A DNA stretch of 27,708 nt, taken from contig BMAT01013976.1 of NCBI GenBank assembly GCA_019649035.1, positions 198,210-225,917 on the forward strand. Reading direction: 5' to 3'. Below the pieces are notes generated by a model. The model did no database searches and had not been told where the DNA came from. It saw nothing but the letters and a program-made list of their open reading frames with translations. Position numbers and translations under genes: made by a program. Positions 24,395 through 27,708 of this stretch are shown here, piece after piece. Position 1 is the stretch's first letter. Every line of letters begins with the position of its first letter. The DNA comes from Elysia marginata. Its lineage: Eukaryota > Mollusca > Gastropoda > Plakobranchidae.

Positions 24395-25254
24395 CTACCA
24401 GAAAGTTATGATTTTTCTTTTTCATGATTTACTTATGGCTGTTTTTTCTTGTTATCATTGAAAAATAGACAAATAAACAGGAGCTGCAAAATGAACACGA
24501 GAAAATGGTGTGATATTATAAAACAAAAAATAAATAACTTTGTATACCACTTCTCTCCATCCTCAAAACATAATTAAAAATAACAGTTTTGAAAGAAAAA
24601 AAATACACTTGACATAATGAATATCAAATAAAGGTAAGTTTTCACCATACTACTGAAGTATTCATCTGAATGCATATAAAAAAATGTTTCTGTGTCTTTT
24701 TATTTCAAACTTACTATTTACTGTTACTAAAACTGTAAGGTGACAGTGTATTCAATGCAAAGTAAATTAAGGCACAGTTGTTTGAATGTTGTGAAAAACA
24801 CTACAGTATATCCATGGGTGATCCCTCTCTTCAACATCTTAAAAATCCCATTGAGTGTCAGTGAATTGCGAGAAAATGTAAGAAATCAGTTTAATCTTAA
24901 AATAACAAATTTTGACATCAACATAATTTATTAAGCCTGAACTCTTGCCTCATAATCATTTGCCAATTCTAATAACATGATGAACCTTTTCAGTACAGTC
25001 TAGTCCATGTACTTTGAACTGAGATGAAAATAAATATTAGCCTAATTCAGAATATACTCAGATTATCAATTTCATCTTCTTTCTTTCATGTGCAATGATA
25101 ATTTGATTTTTGTATAAATCAAAGTTTAGTTTTGTTCCCGCAAGGTTTGAAATATTCCTAACTAGACTGCAACTTTTTATCAATATAAAACAAAAGCATG
25201 ATTTGTGAATTGTAGACTTGCACAAATTTTCCTGTTTCGGCAGCTGGACTCATA

Positions 25255-25507
25255 TGTTTTGCGTCAAGGGTGAATGAGTCGGAAGTCAGAATTTTCTTTT
25301 GTGAGAAAATACCATCTAAAGGTCTATTTTTAATTCTTTTTTATATATTTCAAATCATATATTTTAATACCTTTATATAAAATATTGATAATATTTGATG
25401 TGAAGTATTTGACATTTGGAAGCATAGAAAAATGTCTTGTTCATAACGACAATGATTTTGAAGGTGAAAATTCCAACATCTGACTAATTCAACCTGGATG
25501 CAAGACA
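25255..25507. mobile_element. MITE, copy 2 (TA target site)
   Basis: A 253-base element alignable end to end with 12309-12559. The left end is TGTTTTGCGTCAAGGGTGAA, and the right end, inverted, is TGTCTTGCATCCAGGTTGAA. TA borders lie at 25253-25254 and 25508-25509. It has no coding capacity and lies just beyond the first poly(A) signal of the ARAP-like gene. Confidence 0.85.
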
Positions 25508-25699
25508 TATATCCGATTCAGAATTTTATATTACCTTTCTTGTACATCATGTTGACCATTCTAGCTGAGGTTATGGTCATCAATACAAAAACAGATCATA
25601 AAATTTCATTGCACTCTCCACTGGCCCACTGAAGAGCAAATCCCATTCTTTTGCACAGTTAAGTTTTGCATAGTTAAAATGTTAAGAAGAATCTGTTGG

Positions 25700-26074
25700 C
25701 AACAAGCATATTTTTTTTATTTGGTACCACAGGCAGCAAGATGAGTATGGATTGAGAAGTACATTTTTTTTTCCACTGGGAAGACTAAAGGATCTGTGTA
25801 AGAACAAAACCATTATTACCTCCACATGTATGGCCAGTCTTATGAGCCAATTGTTTGGTCGTGGTAGTTAGTTCAGTGATTTTTATAAGTCATGGCTGTA
25901 ATCATGTTTCTTCTATGATATATTTTAAGATGAGGCTTTATACACTAGAAAAAGCATTGCAGACCTAGAGTTCTCAGAAGAGCTGAAGATGCAGCCATTT
26001 TCGAGAGTTTATACAAAGTGGTTGAAAACTTGTTCCGAAGGCTTTGAATTGAATGGATAATGACGCACAACTGA
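25700..26074 (-). other. Probable 3' UTR of the ARAP-like gene
   Basis: This is non-coding sequence after the stop. The first minus-strand AATAAA is at 25721-25716. It is followed by an A-rich stretch and a T/G-rich segment (TGCTTGTTGCC) suited to cleavage near 25700. Later AATAAA copies at 24932-24927 and 24704-24699 could give longer UTRs. The exact end cannot be set from sequence alone. Confidence 0.45.
25716..25721 (-). promoter_or_regulatory. First AATAAA poly(A) signal of the ARAP-like gene
   Basis: A canonical hexamer on the minus strand, 353 bases after the stop. It is the closest one, with a G/T-rich element about 10-20 bases downstream. Confidence 0.45.
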
Positions 26075-26131
26075 TCATCTGGCTGCAGCATGTGGAAAGA
26101 CATTAGCCCAGCTTAAAAGTCCATCTGGATT
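26075..26131 (-). CDS. ARAP-like gene, terminal coding exon and stop
   Basis: The acceptor CATTTATTTTAATTTCCAG precedes an in-phase stretch, NPDGLLSWANVFPHAAAR, then TGA (26077-26075). The VQ of the previous exon followed by DGL and a Trp matches the spacing I recall just after the ARAP C-terminal PH helix. Mammalian ARAP1 continues with a longer tail, whereas this protein stops about 14 residues after DGLL. Confidence 0.72.
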   Translation of the reverse strand, partial: NPDGLLSWANVFPHAAAR

Positions 26132-27414
26132 CTGGAAATTAAAATAAATGAGGCAAAGTTGTTTACTTCAAAATACAACTTTAATTTTTCGCAAAAACCT
26201 TTTCTTCATAAATTATATTTATATGTCAGACCTACTTTGACACTGTTATCCAAGAATTAGACACCATTCTAAATAGCAAAAGAGCAGAATAAATTTATTT
26301 CTCTACAACTAACTTTCATAACAATGCTTGGCAGACATGCAAAGTGAAATTCTAAATTTTCATTCCCCTCCTCCACCCTCCCCCCACCCCCCAAAAAAAA
26401 CAACAACAACAACAACAAAAGGGGGAAATCGCTCACATGGTTATGATGATATTCATTTATTAAAAAAAAGTCTACCAGCCTTTCAATTTGTTTTAGTACA
26501 AAGATAAAAAAAATTTTTTACCTGGACGGCAAATAGCATGGCAGCCCACTGGTGAAGATCATCTTCAGTACTAAATCCCAAACAGTGACCAAAAGCTCTA
26601 AAATAGTGATAAAGGAAGACACAAAGTTCTATGTAAAATATGTTTTAAACCAAGTTTTTTTTTTACAAGTTTCATTTACAAAATGGAGACAAATTTTTAT
26701 CAATAATAAAAAAGGCGTTTTAATTAAGACATTTATGACATTTGTTTATATACATTTTATATTAAGAAGACAAAATTTTTCACAAACGGAAACACAGTGT
26801 GCTCTCTGGTTTAGCTGTGAAATCTGCATTGAGGGAATTATTGAACACAATGCTAAAAAAAAAAAAATTAGAGAGAGAGATTAAATGAGCTAAATATTCA
26901 AAAGAATTGTGGCAAAGTTAAGACACACACTTACTTTGTGTACTTTTCACCATTGACCAGGAAAGTCAAGCAATGCCTGAAAAAAAGGGCGGAATATATT
27001 ATTTTTGGAATAAACAGGTTTGGAAAAAGCATGCTAATAACTGTTATATCATCCAATTTATTTCCAGTTTCTTTAGCTTTGGGTATTATGTTTTAACATA
27101 TTTATTGGATAGAAACTTTTGTTTTCCTCAATAGCATCACCGTTCTGTTATCATGTATTGCAATTTTAAAACCCATTGAAAAAAAGGAGAAAGATCCAAT
27201 AGGCACAAAAAATAAACAACAGGGCAAAGTAATTGCCTAATGATAACAAAGGATTGAATGGTTAGGACAGAAAACTCAATCGACAAAACTAAAAAAAAAA
27301 TTATGAAGGTTTCAAAAGTCACCCTAAATACCTTGAGGGTGAATTCCTTTTTGGCCAGGCCCCGAGATATAAGCTTAAATCTTCCACTTTCCAGGAATAT
27401 GCTGCTTCTGAATC
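26075..27414 (-). CDS. 3' end of a PH-domain gene, probably ARAP-like (four exons, C-terminus only)
   Basis: Four minus-strand exons (27414-27332, 26976-26935, 26597-26522, 26131-26075) have lengths 83, 42, 76 and 57. Their phases chain exactly and encode 85 residues plus TGA. All borders are AG/GT, most with good pyrimidine tracts. The peptide runs through VEDLSLYLGAWPKRNSPS, HCLTFLVNGEKYT, GFSTEDDLHQWAAMLFAVQ and ends NPDGLLSWANVFPHAAAR. The helix with an invariant-type Trp after acidic residues (TEDDLHQW) is the C-terminal helix of a PH fold. The order YLG, basic/proline stretch, beta strands, helix, VQ, then DGL plus Trp recalls the last PH domain of ARAP proteins. ARAPs are phosphoinositide-regulated GAPs for Arf and Rho at membranes. 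That family match is from memory of family sequences, not a search. The catalytic domains would lie upstream, beyond the right edge. Another PH-ending protein remains possible. Confidence 0.72.
26364..26418. repeat. C-rich tract followed by (CAA)n
   Basis: A pyrimidine tract (CCCCTCCTCCACCCTCCCCC, then ACCCCCC) leads into A8 and about seven CAA units. It lies in the last intron of the ARAP-like gene. Confidence 0.85.
26522..26597 (-). CDS. ARAP-like gene, exon encoding the PH C-terminal helix
   Basis: The acceptor is CACTATTTTAG and the donor is GTAAAAAATT. The exon is 76 bases, takes one base to finish the preceding Lys codon, and ends in phase 0. It reads AFGHCLGFSTEDDLHQWAA followed by MLFAVQ. 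The acidic start, the Trp and the amphipathic helix are the most diagnostic part of the PH fold seen here. Confidence 0.78.
26935..26976 (-). CDS. ARAP-like gene, 42-base exon
   Basis: A strong acceptor (CCCTTTTTTTCAG) and a near-consensus donor (GTAAGTGTG) bracket 42 bases. Two of the three frames hit stops. The remaining one reads HCLTFLVNGEKYT with split codons at each side (AG+G for Arg, AA+A for Lys). It supplies a hydrophobic beta strand and a turn of the PH fold. Confidence 0.72.
27332..27414 (-). CDS. ARAP-like gene, exon encoding middle PH strands
   Basis: The acceptor is TTTCTTTCTGTTTTCAG (just above 27414) and the donor is GTATTT (27331 downwards). The exon is 83 bases, enters in phase 0 and leaves with two bases. 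It reads DSEAAYSWKVEDLSLYLGAW, then PKRNSPS. Another frame is also open (the one beginning FRSSIFLESG), but only the chosen frame leaves the phase the next exon needs. The SWKVEDLSLYLG motif fits the strand where PH domains of this type carry a W...VYLG pattern. A further exon is needed to its right and was not found before the window ends. Confidence 0.68.
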
Positions 27415-27708
27415 CTGAAAACAGAAAGAAAACAGCTTCTTTTTTTGTTCTGTTTCTTTTTTGGCGGGGGAGGGGGGGCATTTCCCTTGGGTCTAGATCA
27501 AACAAACCTGTTCTTTTTTTATTACAAATCATTGAGACGGAGACGGTCAGTAGGTTTTCATTACTTTTGAGTTTCATTTAGAGCTATTTCAACGGTTTCA
27601 ACTTCTCCATTTTTGTTTTGAAGGTAAAATTACGATTACTTTACAGATGCTTGAAAGTGTCTACCCATGTCAGTCCAACAGTCTGAATCTTTATCTAGAT
27701 TTAAACTA

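Larger units (their letters stand above)
18818..25254. other. Long non-coding AT-rich stretch
   Basis: No supported gene in 6.4 kb. It holds an interrupted TTA/TTTA repeat (22323-22350), a perfect hairpin (23094-23113), a GT microsatellite (about 24377-24394) and many homopolymers. Long G-runs and SINEs, seen elsewhere in the window, are absent. Part may be an extended 3' UTR of the minus-strand gene, but this cannot be shown. Confidence 0.45.

Overview
The window looks like a gene-poor stretch of an animal nuclear genome, probably a gastropod mollusc. The DNA is AT-rich and carries spliced exons with GT/AG borders. It also has many microsatellites, two assembly gaps, and short interspersed elements with tRNA-like heads and CCAA-type tails, a style I associate with molluscs. 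The mollusc assignment is inference. There is no bacterial-style gene packing, no CRISPR array and no operon.

The best-supported gene is on the minus strand at the right end. Four exons (27414-27332, 26976-26935, 26597-26522, 26131-26075) join in one consistent frame and end in a stop. They encode the last 85 residues of a protein that look like the C-terminal half of a PH domain. They most resemble the C-terminal PH domain of ARAP-type proteins (ArfGAP plus RhoGAP, ankyrin repeat and PH domains). The 3' UTR runs leftwards, with a first AATAAA at 25721-25716.

A weaker plus-strand gene is proposed from three exons with compatible phases (12005-12162, 13095-13231, 14905-15109), ending in TAA with an AATAAA 10 bases later. 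I do not recognise its product. If real, its 3' end faces that of the ARAP-like gene, with about 10.5 kb between the poly(A) signals.

Most of the rest is repeat-bearing, non-coding DNA. Near-copies of one tRNA-derived SINE lie at 9499-9810 and 16458-16760, each flanked by perfect target-site duplications. A related, 5'-truncated element lies at 18625-18809, and another tRNA-headed SINE starts near 3041. Two copies of a roughly 252-bp MITE with TA target sites lie at 12309-12559 and 25255-25507. A fold-back element sits at 201-343. Microsatellites are prominent at 6436-6712 (GACA/GA), 12171-12213 (TTA) and 16775-16836 (GATA, running into a 126-base gap). Long G-runs recur, mostly on the plus strand.

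Nothing seen here amounts to a new multi-gene system. The more interesting items are the two gene ends and the small mobile-element families.
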